Below, in pieces: positions 43,345-52,447 of a DNA stretch of 64,000 nucleotides. The translations under genes were made by a program, and so were the position numbers. The notes under the pieces are model-generated. The model was given only the letters and a program-made list of their open reading frames with translations. It was not told the origin of the DNA and did no database searches. Each line of letters opens with the position of its first letter. Position 1 is the first letter of the stretch. Source of the DNA: Schaalia dentiphila ATCC 17982 (GTDB lineage: Bacteria > Actinomycetota > Actinomycetes > Actinomycetales > Actinomycetaceae); assembly GCF_000154225.1 (NCBI RefSeq), contig NZ_DS264586.1, positions 1,952,527-2,016,526 on the forward strand, read 5' to 3'.

Positions 43345-46056
43345 ATGGCCATGAACACCCGTGCGCAGGCGCCTCGCGTGCCCGACCGCGCCGCCCCCGA
43401 AGGCCTCGAAGCCAAGTGGGGTGAGGCCTGGGAAAGCCAGGGCACCTACGCTTTTGACCGCAGCGCCACGCGCGAGCAGGTGTACTCGATCGACACTCCC
43501 CCGCCGACGGTATCCGGCTCCCTGCACATCGGCCATGTTTTCTCCTACACGCACACCGACGTCGTGGCCCGCTACCAGCGCATGACCGGCAAGTCCGTGT
43601 TCTACCCGATGGGTTGGGACGACAACGGTCTGCCCACCGAGCGCCGCGTGCAGAACTACTTCGGCGTGCGCGTCGACGCCACACTGCCCTACGACCCCGA
43701 CTTCGAGCCCCCGCACGTGGGCGGCGACGGCAAGTCGATCAAGGCTCGCGACCAGAAGCCGATTTCGCGTAAGAACTTCGTGGAGCTGTGCGAGCGCCTC
43801 ACGGTCGAGGACGAGGCTCAGTTCGAGGCGCTGTGGCGCTACCTGGGCCTGAGCGTGGACTGGAAGCAGAACTACCAGACGATCGGCGCGCGTGCGCGCA
43901 AGGTCGCCCAGGCCGCGTTCCTGCGCAACCTGGCGCGCGGCGAGGCCTACCAGGCCGAGGCCCCGGGCCTGTGGGACGTCACCTTCCAGACGGCGGTCGC
44001 CCAGGCTGAGCTGGAGAGCCGCGAGTACCCGGGCTTCTACCACCGCCTGGCCTTCCACATCACGGACGCCGAGGCCGCCGCGAAGGCTGCCGCCGCCGGC
44101 GCGCCCGTCGAGGACGGCGCCGACGTGTGCATCGAGACGACGCGTCCCGAGCTGCTGGCCGCCTGCGTCGCCCTGATCGCCCACCCGGACGACGAGCGCT
44201 ACAAGCCGCTGTTCGGCACGACGGTCGCCTCCCCCGTGTACGGCGTCGAGGTGCCGATCCTGCCTCACCCCGAGGCGGAGATGGACAAGGGCGCAGGCAT
44301 CGCCATGTGCTGTACCTTCGGCGACACGACCGACATCGACTGGTGGCGTGACCTGGAGCTGCCGCTGCGCGCGATCCTGCGCAAGGACGGCCGCATCATC
44401 ACCGAGACCCCCGAGTGGATCACGACGGACGCGGGCCGCGCGGCTTTCGAGGAGATCACCGGTAAGACGACGTTCTCAGCGCGCGAGGCCGTGGTGGCCG
44501 CCCTGCGCGAGTCCGGCGAGCTGAAGGGCGAGCCGACCAAGACGATGCGTCAGACCAACTTCTTCGAGAAGGGCGACAAGCCCCTCGAGATCGTCACCTC
44601 GCGCCAGTGGTACATCCGTAACGGTGGCCGCGCGTGGACGAACCCGGCCTCGGGCAAGGATCTGAACGAGGAGCTCATTGGCCGCGGCCGCGAGCTGGAG
44701 TTCCACCCGGACTTCATGCGCGTGCGCTACGAGAACTGGGTGAAGGGCCTGAAGGGCGACTGGCTGGTGTCCCGTCAGCGCTTCTTCGGCGTGCCGTTCC
44801 CACTGTGGTACCGCGTGGACGCGGACGGCCAGGTGAACTACGACGACATCATCACCCCGTCTGAGGATCAGCTGCCGGTCGACCCCTCAACGGACGTGCC
44901 GGAGGGCTACACCGAGGATCAGCGCGGCGTGGCCGGCGGCTTCGTCGGCGAGCTGGACATCATGGACACGTGGGCGACCTCGTCCCTGTCCCCGCAGCTG
45001 GCGTGCGGCTGGCTGGATGACGAGGATCTGTTCGCTCGCACGTATCCGATGGATCTGCGCCCGCAGGGCCAGGACATTATTCGCACGTGGCTGTTCTCCA
45101 CCGTGGTGCGCGCCAACCTGGAGTTCGGGGCGCTGCCGTGGAAGCACGCGGGATTGTCGGGCTGGATCCTGGATTCGGACCACAAGAAGATGAGCAAGTC
45201 CAAGGGCAACGTCGTGACCCCCATGGGCATCCTGGAGAAGTACGGTTCGGATGCCGTGCGTTACTGGGCGGCGTCGGCTCGCCTGGGCCTGGATGCGGCG
45301 TTCGACGAGCAGCAGATGAAGATTGGTCGCCGCCTGGCGATCAAGGTGCTGAATGCGTCGAAGTTTGCGCTCACTATGGGCGGCGAGGGTGCGGCGATTG
45401 ATCTGGATCCGGCGCTGGTGACGGTGCCGCTGGATCGTTCGGTGCTGGCCGCGCTGGCTTCCGTCATCGACGAGGCCTCGGCTGCGCTGGCGTCCTACGA
45501 GCACTCTCGCGCGCTCGAGGTCACGGAGTCGTTCTTCTGGACGTTCTGCGACGACTACCTGGAGCTGGTCAAGGAGCGCGCCTACAACCGTGATGGCGCG
45601 TGGGACGAGGCCGCGGCCGCGTCGGCGCGTGCGGCTCTGGCGATCGTGATCGACAACGTTGTGCGCCTGCTGGCCCCCTACCTGCCGTTCGTGACGGAGG
45701 AGGTGTGGAGCTGGTACCGCGAGGGTAGCGTGCACGTTGCTCCGTGGCCGCTTTCCTCGGATCTGGACGGCGCCCAGGGCGATCCGTCGGTGCTGGAGGC
45801 CGCGTCTTCTGCGCTGATCGCACTGCGTCGCGTGAAGTCTGAGGCGAAGGTGTCGCCGCGCACCCCGTTCCTGGCGGTGACGGTGCGCGCCCCGCAGGCT
45901 CAGGTGGAGGCTCTGGAGTCCGTGAAGGGCGACCTGGAGGCCGCGTCGAAGGCCGTGGGTGCCCTGACCGTGGCCGCCTCCGACGACGCTGAGGCCACCG
46001 AGGCCGCCGTTGATTCCTTCGAGCTGGGCGACGCACCGGCGAAGCGCAAGGGCTGA
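43345..46056 (+). CDS. valS: Valine-tRNA ligase
   Basis: Class I synthetase charging tRNA-Val, with editing activity. 903 residues from the ATG at 43345 (an in-frame ATG two codons later is also possible). HIGH motif PPPTVSGSLHIGHVFSY with HIGH at 61-64. A long editing insert follows, with KTTFSAREAVV nearby. The KMSKS loop is DHKKMSKSKGNVVTP. The C-terminal anticodon-binding domain is normal and there is a short tail. Divergent from the M20 gene across 224 bases; a possible TTGGAC-19-TAGGCT promoter lies at 43271-43301. I see no T-box leader. Confidence 0.97.
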   Translation: MAMNTRAQAPRVPDRAAPEGLEAKWGEAWESQGTYAFDRSATREQVYSIDTPPPTVSGSLHIGHVFSYTHTDVVARYQRMTGKSVFYPMGWDDNGLPTERRVQNYFGVRVDATLPYDPDFEPPHVGGDGKSIKARDQKPISRKNFVELCERLTVEDEAQFEALWRYLGLSVDWKQNYQTIGARARKVAQAAFLRNLARGEAYQAEAPGLWDVTFQTAVAQAELESREYPGFYHRLAFHITDAEAAAKAAAAGAPVEDGADVCIETTRPELLAACVALIAHPDDERYKPLFGTTVASPVYGVEVPILPHPEAEMDKGAGIAMCCTFGDTTDIDWWRDLELPLRAILRKDGRIITETPEWITTDAGRAAFEEITGKTTFSAREAVVAALRESGELKGEPTKTMRQTNFFEKGDKPLEIVTSRQWYIRNGGRAWTNPASGKDLNEELIGRGRELEFHPDFMRVRYENWVKGLKGDWLVSRQRFFGVPFPLWYRVDADGQVNYDDIITPSEDQLPVDPSTDVPEGYTEDQRGVAGGFVGELDIMDTWATSSLSPQLACGWLDDEDLFARTYPMDLRPQGQDIIRTWLFSTVVRANLEFGALPWKHAGLSGWILDSDHKKMSKSKGNVVTPMGILEKYGSDAVRYWAASARLGLDAAFDEQQMKIGRRLAIKVLNASKFALTMGGEGAAIDLDPALVTVPLDRSVLAALASVIDEASAALASYEHSRALEVTESFFWTFCDDYLELVKERAYNRDGAWDEAAAASARAALAIVIDNVVRLLAPYLPFVTEEVWSWYREGSVHVAPWPLSSDLDGAQGDPSVLEAASSALIALRRVKSEAKVSPRTPFLAVTVRAPQAQVEALESVKGDLEAASKAVGALTVAASDDAEATEAAVDSFELGDAPAKRKG

Positions 46057-46070
46057 TCGTTAGGCTGCTG

Positions 46071-46107
46071 GGGGGCCGCCCGTGGGTAACCACGGGCGGC
46101 CCCCTTT
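46071..46107 (+). terminator. valS terminator
   Basis: Perfect 15-bp stem GGGGGCCGCCCGTGG (46071-46085) / CCACGGGCGGCCCCC (46090-46104) with a 4-base loop, followed by TTT. Confidence 0.9.
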
Positions 46108-46319
46108 CAAAACCTGCGCCTGTGCACAACTAGTGGATTACCCAACGGATCGCCGAAATAACCAGACGAGTTCTGGGGAAAGCCCACCCACTCGTCGTGT
46201 TCCAGGGCCGTAATCATGTAAAAGTTCTTTTCAGACAGCATCGACACCGCATTGTGGTACCGGATCATTGCCGGGATATCGTCCAAGAACAGGTCTTCTC
46301 TTCCACCACCAGCGTATAC
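46107..46319 (-). pseudogene. Short open frame, likely 3' remnant of a gene
   Basis: Minus-strand frame ending in a TGA at 46107-46109. It is open back to an in-frame TGA at 46320-46322. From the only ATG (46268) it gives 53 residues beginning MIRYHNAVSMLSEKNFYMIT, with later EWVGFPQNSSGYFGDP. The composition is protein-like, but the start region is poor. I do not recognise the family. It probably represents a decayed or truncated gene in this lower-GC patch. Confidence 0.35.
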
Positions 46320-46415
46320 TCACATCGAGCAACCGCAATCAATTGAAAGCACTGCCGTCTGCCATCCCCTCAGACCGATCACGACGCTCGAGCGAATCAG
46401 GGCATCAGCGGGTAG

Positions 46416-46538
46416 GGACAGACACCGCCCGAGGTCATTGAAGAAGGCGGCGGCAGAAGGCGCTTTATCATCAAAGATCTCGACCTACCACCTCAGCCAG
46501 TACCCGAGCACACACGCATTACAAAAGAGGTGGAATAG
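46416..46538 (+). pseudogene. Short open frame, possible gene remnant
   Basis: Plus-strand frame between in-frame stops. It contains PPEVIEEGGGRRRFIIKDLD and then LPPQPVPEHTRITKEVE before a TAG at 46536. This looks like a genuine protein C-terminus, but there is no start codon or ribosome-binding site. Probably the tail of a lost gene. Confidence 0.3.
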
Positions 46539-46643
46539 TCGGAATTACCTGTCCAAAGCGGACGGTTCAACAGAGCCAGCGCTCCTAAGCTAACCCACGC
46601 GATTAGCAGTTGAGTTGCCTTCGAGCAGGATACGATTCTACAT

Positions 46644-47336
46644 ATGAGCAACAACCCTTTTGAAGATCTTTCTTCGTACCTTGAGTCAATTAACGCCTCG
46701 TATGAGAGTTTCACTCCGGCACTCACGCATCTTGCGGAAGACATCCAGTGGTTTGACTCCCATGCCCAAGTCATGCAATCCCTCCTCGAATCAAAAGAAC
46801 TAGCTCGTGCAAGCGGCGCTGATAAAGCCGCGCTCAACCTTCTCGATGAGATTCACCAAAATCTCCTACTACGCACTCAGAACTGGGACGATACCCGCGT
46901 TTCCTTTGACGATCTCAAGATCTCGATGATCCGCTATATCGGCAAAGACGTAGCATCTCGCGGTCTCTTGCCTCCTCCCCTCACCCCGGAGGCACGCGTG
47001 GCCCTCCAGGATGCCCTTGAGAAGATGCAGGACTACGTCACCAGAGTCTCTTCGAGCCTGCCCGAAAACTCTCTCGGCTACCTTCGGTACTTGATCGCAC
47101 GCTGCCTTGATCTCCTCAAGGGAGAAGACGTGGATCTCATCGCACTTCGTGCACTAAGCACGCAAGTGGCTGGCACAGCGCTCGGTCTCGGAGAACACAT
47201 CCAGGACGAAAACGAGCGGAACGAACTTTGGTCCCACTGTGGCACTATTTTCCGTACGTGGATCATCCCCATGCTTACTGGTGCTGCCGGAAATATCATC
47301 GCCGTCGGTGTCCAAAACATGATGCTCGGATCCTGA
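46644..47336 (+). CDS. Hypothetical protein in a lower-GC accessory patch
   Basis: 230 residues, family not recognised. Mostly helical. An acidic N-terminal half (NPFEDLSSYLESINASYESF) and a long helix around LEKMQDYVTRVSSSL are visible. The C-terminus is hydrophobic (TWIIPMLTGAAGNIIAVGVQ) and could insert in a membrane. Codon use is visibly less GC-biased than in neighbours and the flanks contain gene fragments, so recent transfer is likely. The ribosome-binding site is weak (AGGA about 14 bases upstream). A role in defence or interbacterial immunity is possible but has no direct support. Confidence 0.6.
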   Translation: MSNNPFEDLSSYLESINASYESFTPALTHLAEDIQWFDSHAQVMQSLLESKELARASGADKAALNLLDEIHQNLLLRTQNWDDTRVSFDDLKISMIRYIGKDVASRGLLPPPLTPEARVALQDALEKMQDYVTRVSSSLPENSLGYLRYLIARCLDLLKGEDVDLIALRALSTQVAGTALGLGEHIQDENERNELWSHCGTIFRTWIIPMLTGAAGNIIAVGVQNMMLGS

Positions 47337-47762
47337 CTGCGCCTCGCTCAACGTACATTCTCCTCTTGTACAGATGAGATATCAGTGTCCTCTGAAGATA
47401 ACTCCCACAACCTAAAGTCTGGATACTTTCACTCCATCCGTTTGTAACTGGAGACAAGCCGTTTCGTGATAAAAACACTCACTACAGTTCACATGCATAC
47501 TCTGCAACGCCCCCGATTAGGGCATCATCACGGGCAAGAGTCCTGCACGTTCACGTCAACCCACAGCCACGCCGTACGCTCATTCTCGTGTCCTGTCACT
47601 CCGTTCGAACGGTTACGTCTCAAACCTAATGCCTACAAGTCCCCACGGAACACCAAGGGCAACCTCTCTATTTGTGCATGAGGCGTCGGGCAGCTTCACT
47701 GTTCACGGACGCGGTTCATTTCGCCCACCGCAGATGTGCATGGGCGTTGTTAGGGTGAAGTC
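47337..47762. other. Intergenic region, no gene supported
   Basis: About 425 bases of mixed composition between the orphan gene and the DUF1801 gene. Short open frames exist on both strands, but none has a ribosome-binding site or recognisable sequence. The last 60 bases should contain the promoter of the DUF1801 gene. Confidence 0.4.
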
Positions 47763-48395
47763 ATGGCCATCTCAACGCTCGACGAGTACCTCGCGACCAT
47801 CCCGAACGACGATAATCGCTCGCGGATGGTGGTGGTGTTGAACTGGGTAGCTGAGCGCTACCCGGAGCTGGAGCTGCGCATCGCGTGGAACCAGCCGATG
47901 TTCACCCACCACGGGACATACATTATCGGGTTCTCTGCAGCCTCTAAGCACATGGCGATGGCACCCGAGCGCACCACCATGATTCGCTTCGAACCGGTCA
48001 TGCGCGAGCGAGGCACGGACTTCGGCAAGATGTTCGCGCGCCAGCCCTGGGACAAGCCCTTCGACTACGAACTCCTCGACGCCTTCATTCAGCACCAGCT
48101 CGCGGAAAAGCAGGATGTCACCTCGTTCTGGCGCCCCAAGGAGCACGAACTCGCAGCCGCTGAGGCCGTCGCATCCGGCGCTCTGCCGCCCACCGTCCGC
48201 GAGCGCACGGCAGACGATGGTCAGCTAGCCGAGTCCTTCCTCGAAGAGTTCAGGAAATACGCCGACAACCCCACGCCGGGGCATCCGTTCGAGCAGCTCA
48301 ACGAGCAACTCAAGCAGGCCGTTCGGGACTACGAGCAGCACCCGGACGACGTCTACACGTTCGACGAGGTGAAGGCCGAGCTCGGCCTGGACTAG
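47763..48395 (+). CDS. DUF1801 (YdhG-like) protein with C-terminal extension
   Basis: 210 residues. The first 115 match the DUF1801/iron-chaperone-like fold: LRIAWNQPMFTHHGTYIIGFSA, then HMAMAPERTTMIRF and a KPFDYELLDAFIQHQLAEK helix. The remaining 90 residues are charged and helical, ending with HPFEQLNEQLKQAVRDYEQH, and are not part of the usual domain. The family is named after frataxin-like YdhG, but its function is unproven. The ATG follows AGGGTGA. Transcribed alone. Confidence 0.75.
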   Translation: MAISTLDEYLATIPNDDNRSRMVVVLNWVAERYPELELRIAWNQPMFTHHGTYIIGFSAASKHMAMAPERTTMIRFEPVMRERGTDFGKMFARQPWDKPFDYELLDAFIQHQLAEKQDVTSFWRPKEHELAAAEAVASGALPPTVRERTADDGQLAESFLEEFRKYADNPTPGHPFEQLNEQLKQAVRDYEQHPDDVYTFDEVKAELGLD

Positions 48396-48559
48396 TACCT
48401 ACACAGGTTTGCTCTGTCCGGCCACGGCGAACGCAGGCAACCACCCCTAAAGACGGCTCCTTGCCCACCCTACGGGAGCGTAAGATATCGGGTAACAGCA
48501 GATGCGCCGCGCTGAATCCCGTCCCGCGGCGCTCACCGCCCAGCGACCAGGGAGCAGAC

Positions 48560-50443
48560 ATGACCGCCGAAGAAACCCCGGCCTCGTCCAACGACGACGC
48601 ACCGACCCAGACGCAGACGACCACCGAAGCCCTCGAGTGGCACGCCCCCGTCCTGGTGCGCATCGACGAGCACACAACGATCCCCCACCTGCTCAAAGAA
48701 CGCGTGCAGCGCGGCGCCACCCGCCCGCTGATCCTGCGCAAGATCGGCATCGGCGACACGTGGCGCTCCATCACGGCGCGCGACTTCTACGACGAGGTCC
48801 AGTCCGTGGCCGCCGGCCTCATCGCGCGGGGCCTCGAGCCCGGCGACCGGGTCGCGATCATGAGCCGCACCCGCTACGAGTGGACGCTCCTCGACTTCGC
48901 GTGCTGGGCGGCCGGCCTCGTCCCCGTACCCATCTACGAGACCAGCTCCATCGACCAGGTCGCCCACGTCCTCAACGACGCGGACGTCACCCTCATCATC
49001 ACCGAGACCGTGTCCATGGCGGAGATCGTGCGCGCGGCAGCAGCACGAGAAAACCGGGACAACACGCACGTGCTCTCCCTGGACTCCGAGGCCATCGAGA
49101 CCCTCATCGCGGACGGCGCAGCCACGCCCCGCGACCGCGTCGCCGCACGAGCAGACGCCCTCACGAAGGACGACATCGCGACCATCGTCTACACCTCGGG
49201 CACGACCGGGACCCCCAAGGGAACGGTCCTGTCCCACGAGAACTTCACGAACCTGTGCCTCAACGCCCACGCGTGGATGCCCGAGATCGCGGCGGGCAAG
49301 GACTCGCGCCTGCTGCTGTTCCTTCCGCTTGCCCACGTGTTCGCGCGCTTCCTGCAGGTCTTCCAGATCAGCGGAAACGGCGTGCTCGGCCACGCCTCCA
49401 ACATCAAAAACCTGCTCAACGACCTCGCCTCCTTCAAGCCGAGCTACCTTCTGGTGGTCCCGCGCGTCCTGGAGAAGATCTACAACTCGGCGGACACGAA
49501 GGCATCCGGCCCCAAGCGCAAGATCTTCCGCTGGGCGGCCAAGGTCGCGATCGCATACTCGCGCGCTCTCGATACCGACGAGGGGCCCAGCGCCTCCCTC
49601 AAGGCCCAACACGCGCTCGCCGACAGGCTCGTCTACCAGCAGATCATCCGCCTGGTGGGCGGCAACGCGGATTACATCGTCTCCGGCGGCGCGCCCCTTG
49701 CAACCTGGTTGGCCCACTTCTACCGCGGCGTCGGCATCCCCGTCCTGGAGGGCTACGGCCTCACCGAAACGGTCGGCCCGGTCTCCGTCAACACGCCCCG
49801 CCTGTCCAAGATCGGCACCGTGGGCCCGGCCCTGCCTCCCATGTCCTTCAAGATCAGCGACCAGGGGGAAATCCTCCTCAAGGGCCCCAGCGTCTTCCAG
49901 CGCTACCACAACGACCCGGGCGCCACCGCCGCCTGCTTCACCGAAGACGGCTGGTTCCGCACGGGCGACCTGGGGTCCCTGGACCGCGACGGCTACGTGT
50001 CCATCACGGGCCGCGCGAAGGAGATCATCGTGACGGCCGGCGGCAAGAACGTCGCGCCTGCGGCGCTGGAAAACCCGATGCGCTCCCACCCGCTCATCTC
50101 CCAGGTCCTGGTCGTAGGCGACCAGCGTCCCTTCGTCGCCGCGCTCATCACGCTGGACGCGGAGATGCTGCCCGACTGGCTCACCGCACACTCGCTGCCC
50201 CCGATGAGCGTGGCGGAGGCCGCCACGAACGTCGAGGTTCTGGCCTCCCTGGAGAAGGCGGTGGCCTCGGCGAACGAGCACGTCTCGCGCGCCGAATCGA
50301 TCCGCAAGATCAAGGTCCTCACCACGGACTTCACGGAGGCGAACGGCCTGCTCACGCCCTCGCTGAAGGTCAAGCGCCTGGAGGCCACGCGCCGCCTCGC
50401 GCCGATTATCGATGAGATCTACGGAGGACCCGTCCAGAGCTGA
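48560..50443 (+). CDS. Long-chain fatty acid-CoA ligase (AMP-forming, FadD15-like)
   Basis: Activates fatty acids to acyl-CoA through acyl-AMP. 627 residues from an ATG after GGGAGCAGAC. P-loop-like YTSGTTGTPKGTVLSHENF. LEGYGLTETVGPVSVN is the adenylate-forming signature. WFRTGDLGSLDRDGYVSITG contains the hinge, and KEIIVTAGGKNVAPA follows. The length and long middle insert match the FadD15 type. The first 35 residues are low-complexity and contain one copy of the ACGAGGCCGGGG word (48576-48587, reverse orientation). Confidence 0.92.
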   Translation: MTAEETPASSNDDAPTQTQTTTEALEWHAPVLVRIDEHTTIPHLLKERVQRGATRPLILRKIGIGDTWRSITARDFYDEVQSVAAGLIARGLEPGDRVAIMSRTRYEWTLLDFACWAAGLVPVPIYETSSIDQVAHVLNDADVTLIITETVSMAEIVRAAAARENRDNTHVLSLDSEAIETLIADGAATPRDRVAARADALTKDDIATIVYTSGTTGTPKGTVLSHENFTNLCLNAHAWMPEIAAGKDSRLLLFLPLAHVFARFLQVFQISGNGVLGHASNIKNLLNDLASFKPSYLLVVPRVLEKIYNSADTKASGPKRKIFRWAAKVAIAYSRALDTDEGPSASLKAQHALADRLVYQQIIRLVGGNADYIVSGGAPLATWLAHFYRGVGIPVLEGYGLTETVGPVSVNTPRLSKIGTVGPALPPMSFKISDQGEILLKGPSVFQRYHNDPGATAACFTEDGWFRTGDLGSLDRDGYVSITGRAKEIIVTAGGKNVAPAALENPMRSHPLISQVLVVGDQRPFVAALITLDAEMLPDWLTAHSLPPMSVAEAATNVEVLASLEKAVASANEHVSRAESIRKIKVLTTDFTEANGLLTPSLKVKRLEATRRLAPIIDEIYGGPVQS

Positions 50444-50473
50444 ACCCCGCAAGGTTGCTCGCCCATAGACGAG

Positions 50474-50536
50474 GCCGTGGCCGGCTCGCGCTCCCCCGCG
50501 AAGGAGACGGGGGGTTGCGAGCCGGCCACGGCTTTA
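50474..50536. terminator. Long hairpin between the acyl-CoA ligase and MacB-like genes
   Basis: Perfect 16-bp stem GCCGTGGCCGGCTCGC (50474-50489) / GCGAGCCGGCCACGGC (50517-50532) followed by TTTA. The left arm is preceded by ACGAGG, giving the variant word ACGAGGCCGTGG. It serves two convergent genes. Confidence 0.85.
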
Positions 50537-50550
50537 TCGGATGGGCTCTC

Positions 50551-51759
50551 CTACTGCGAGGCGAGCGCCGCGGTAGGCGGTGTGCGGGCCGCTCGGATCG
50601 CGGGGTAGAGCCCGGCGACGGCGCCGATGAGGAGAGTGGCGCCCAGGCCTGCGGCGATCACCCACCAGTGCAGGGTGGGAGGCCAGCCGTAGACGTAACA
50701 CATGCCCCAGGTGACGCCCGCACCGATGAGGCATCCAGCGAGTCCTCCAAGGAAGGACAGGAGCAGTGCTTCGGCCAGGAACTGAACGGTGATGTGGCCG
50801 CGCTTGGCACCCAGGGAGCGGCGCAGGCCGATCTCCTTGCGGCGTTCCAGCACGGAAATAATCATCGTGTTCGCCACTCCGATGCCGCCCACGAGCAGGG
50901 CGATCGAGCCGACACCTGCGAGCAGGGTCGTCAGGGTCTGGTCGGCCGCGTTCTGGGCGGCCAGTGCGTCGGAGGGGCGCGAGACCTTCAGGCCGGTGGC
51001 CCCCTGCGGGGCCAGAGTCGGACCCAGGAGCTCTCGCACCGTCTCAACCTGGGCCTCGGTGGAGCGCTCGTAGATAGTCGTGGGCGTCTTGCCTGCATCG
51101 AAAAGCGAGTTCGCGGCGGGCACGCCGATCAACGCGGCGTTGTCGAGTTCCTCGGCCAGGGGCGCGTGTTCCATAATGCCCAGGACCGTGAAGGAGCGCC
51201 CTCCGAGCCACACCTGGGTGCCCGGTTCGACGACGCCGAGGAGCGCGGCGGCCTTCGAGCCCAGGACGACGCCCGGGTAGCGAGCGGTGGCATCATTGAG
51301 CCAAGACCCGCTCTTCATGGTGCCCGAAATGACCTTGAGTAGGTTCGTATCGGCCGCCATCGTGAGGATACCACCGGTTGCGTTAGGGTCTGACAGTCGC
51401 GAACGGTACACGGAGATGCCGTTGAGCGTCGAGGTCGAAGCCGCGTCGGTCACGCCCGGGATCATACGGACTCGTCCCACGGAGTCTTCGGGTAGGATCA
51501 GATCCTGGCCACTCAGGTCAGCCCCGCTGCGCGCGGTCAGCATGTTCGTTCCCAGCGCCCGCAGCTGCTCTTGCAAGCGCGCCTGCGAGGATGCTGACAC
51601 GCCGACAACGCCGACCATCGCCGCAATGCCGATCGCGATGCCCAGGGCCGAAAGGATTGCTCGCATGGGCCGGGCACGCAGCCCGGTCAGGCCGAGGCGA
51701 GCAACGTCGGAGGCGCGCAGCGCGGAACGGCCGGCTCCCGAATTCTTCTTACTCGTCAT
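50551..51759 (-). CDS. MacB-like ABC transporter permease
   Basis: 402 residues from the ATG at 51757-51759, behind a strong GGAGGTGGCC. The N-terminal membrane segment is [21 protein letters not shown] periplasmic-type MacB_PCD domain covers about 60-270. A FtsX-like C-terminal domain with three membrane segments contains [28 protein letters not shown]. This is the mechanotransmission type of transporter. Overlaps the ATPase gene by 11 bases. It should export a compound or lipoprotein across the cell surface with the adaptor encoded first. Confidence 0.92.
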   Translation of the reverse strand: MTSKKNSGAGRSALRASDVARLGLTGLRARPMRAILSALGIAIGIAAMVGVVGVSASSQARLQEQLRALGTNMLTARSGADLSGQDLILPEDSVGRVRMIPGVTDAASTSTLNGISVYRSRLSDPNATGGILTMAADTNLLKVISGTMKSGSWLNDATARYPGVVLGSKAAALLGVVEPGTQVWLGGRSFTVLGIMEHAPLAEELDNAALIGVPAANSLFDAGKTPTTIYERSTEAQVETVRELLGPTLAPQGATGLKVSRPSDALAAQNAADQTLTTLLAGVGSIALLVGGIGVANTMIISVLERRKEIGLRRSLGAKRGHITVQFLAEALLLSFLGGLAGCLIGAGVTWGMCYVYGWPPTLHWWVIAAGLGATLLIGAVAGLYPAIRAARTPPTAALASQ

Positions 51760-52447
51760 GGCCACCTCCCGGGTGCGCAGAGTCGGAAACGATCTCGCCA
51801 TCACGGATGGCGATCTGGCGAGGCAGCGACGCTGCCAAGTCGTTGTCGTGAGTGATCACGATGATGGTGGTGCCGGCATCGTTGAGCTCTCGCAACAGCT
51901 CAACGATCGAAGCACCCGAACGCGAGTCGAGATTGCCGGTAGGCTCATCAGCCAACAGCAGGGCTGGGTGGCCGATGATGGCCCTGGCGATAGCGACCCT
52001 CTGGCGTTCGCCGCCCGACATCTGGTGGGGCTTGTGGTCCATGCGGTGCCCCAGCCCCACGCGGGTCAAGGCTTCGCGGGCCGCCTCACGCCGCTTGGCT
52101 CGCGGCACGCCCCGGTAGAGCAGGCCGTCAGCGACGTTATCCAGGGCGGACACGCCGGCCGTGAGGTGGAACTGCTGGAACACGAACCCAATCAGGGAGG
52201 AGCGCACGCCCGACAGTTCGGTGTCTCGCAGGGAGGACACGTCCGTGCCGTTGATGCACACGCTTCCCGAGGTGGGCCGATCCAGCGTTCCGATCAGGTT
52301 GAGCAGGGTGGATTTACCAGAGCCCGAGGGGCCCACGATGGCGACGAACTCGCCCTCGTCGACGCTCAGGGATACTCCGTTGCAGGCGTGCACGGGCGGC
52401 GAGCCAAACGACCGGTGCACGTCGGTCAGTTGCAGAATGTGGCTCAT
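51749..52447 (-). CDS. MacB/LolD-type ABC transporter ATPase
   Basis: 232 residues: Walker [11 protein letters not shown]-loop FVFQQFHL, signature MSGGERQR, Walker [15 protein letters not shown]-loop VITHDND. ATPase of a MacAB-type system. The ATG overlaps the adaptor stop by 4 bases, and the permease begins inside its 3' end. Confidence 0.94.
   Translation of the reverse strand: MSHILQLTDVHRSFGSPPVHACNGVSLSVDEGEFVAIVGPSGSGKSTLLNLIGTLDRPTSGSVCINGTDVSSLRDTELSGVRSSLIGFVFQQFHLTAGVSALDNVADGLLYRGVPRAKRREAAREALTRVGLGHRMDHKPHQMSGGERQRVAIARAIIGHPALLLADEPTGNLDSRSGASIVELLRELNDAGTTIIVITHDNDLAASLPRQIAIRDGEIVSDSAHPGGGHDE

Noticed and set aside
48502..50415. 637-codon plus-strand frame overlapping the acyl-CoA ligase gene
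   Set aside because: It is the +2 frame of a clear gene; the translation is Arg/Pro/His-rich and lacks any domain.
48533..50452. 639-codon minus-strand frame in the same place
   Set aside because: Antisense shadow with no start signal or recognisable motif.
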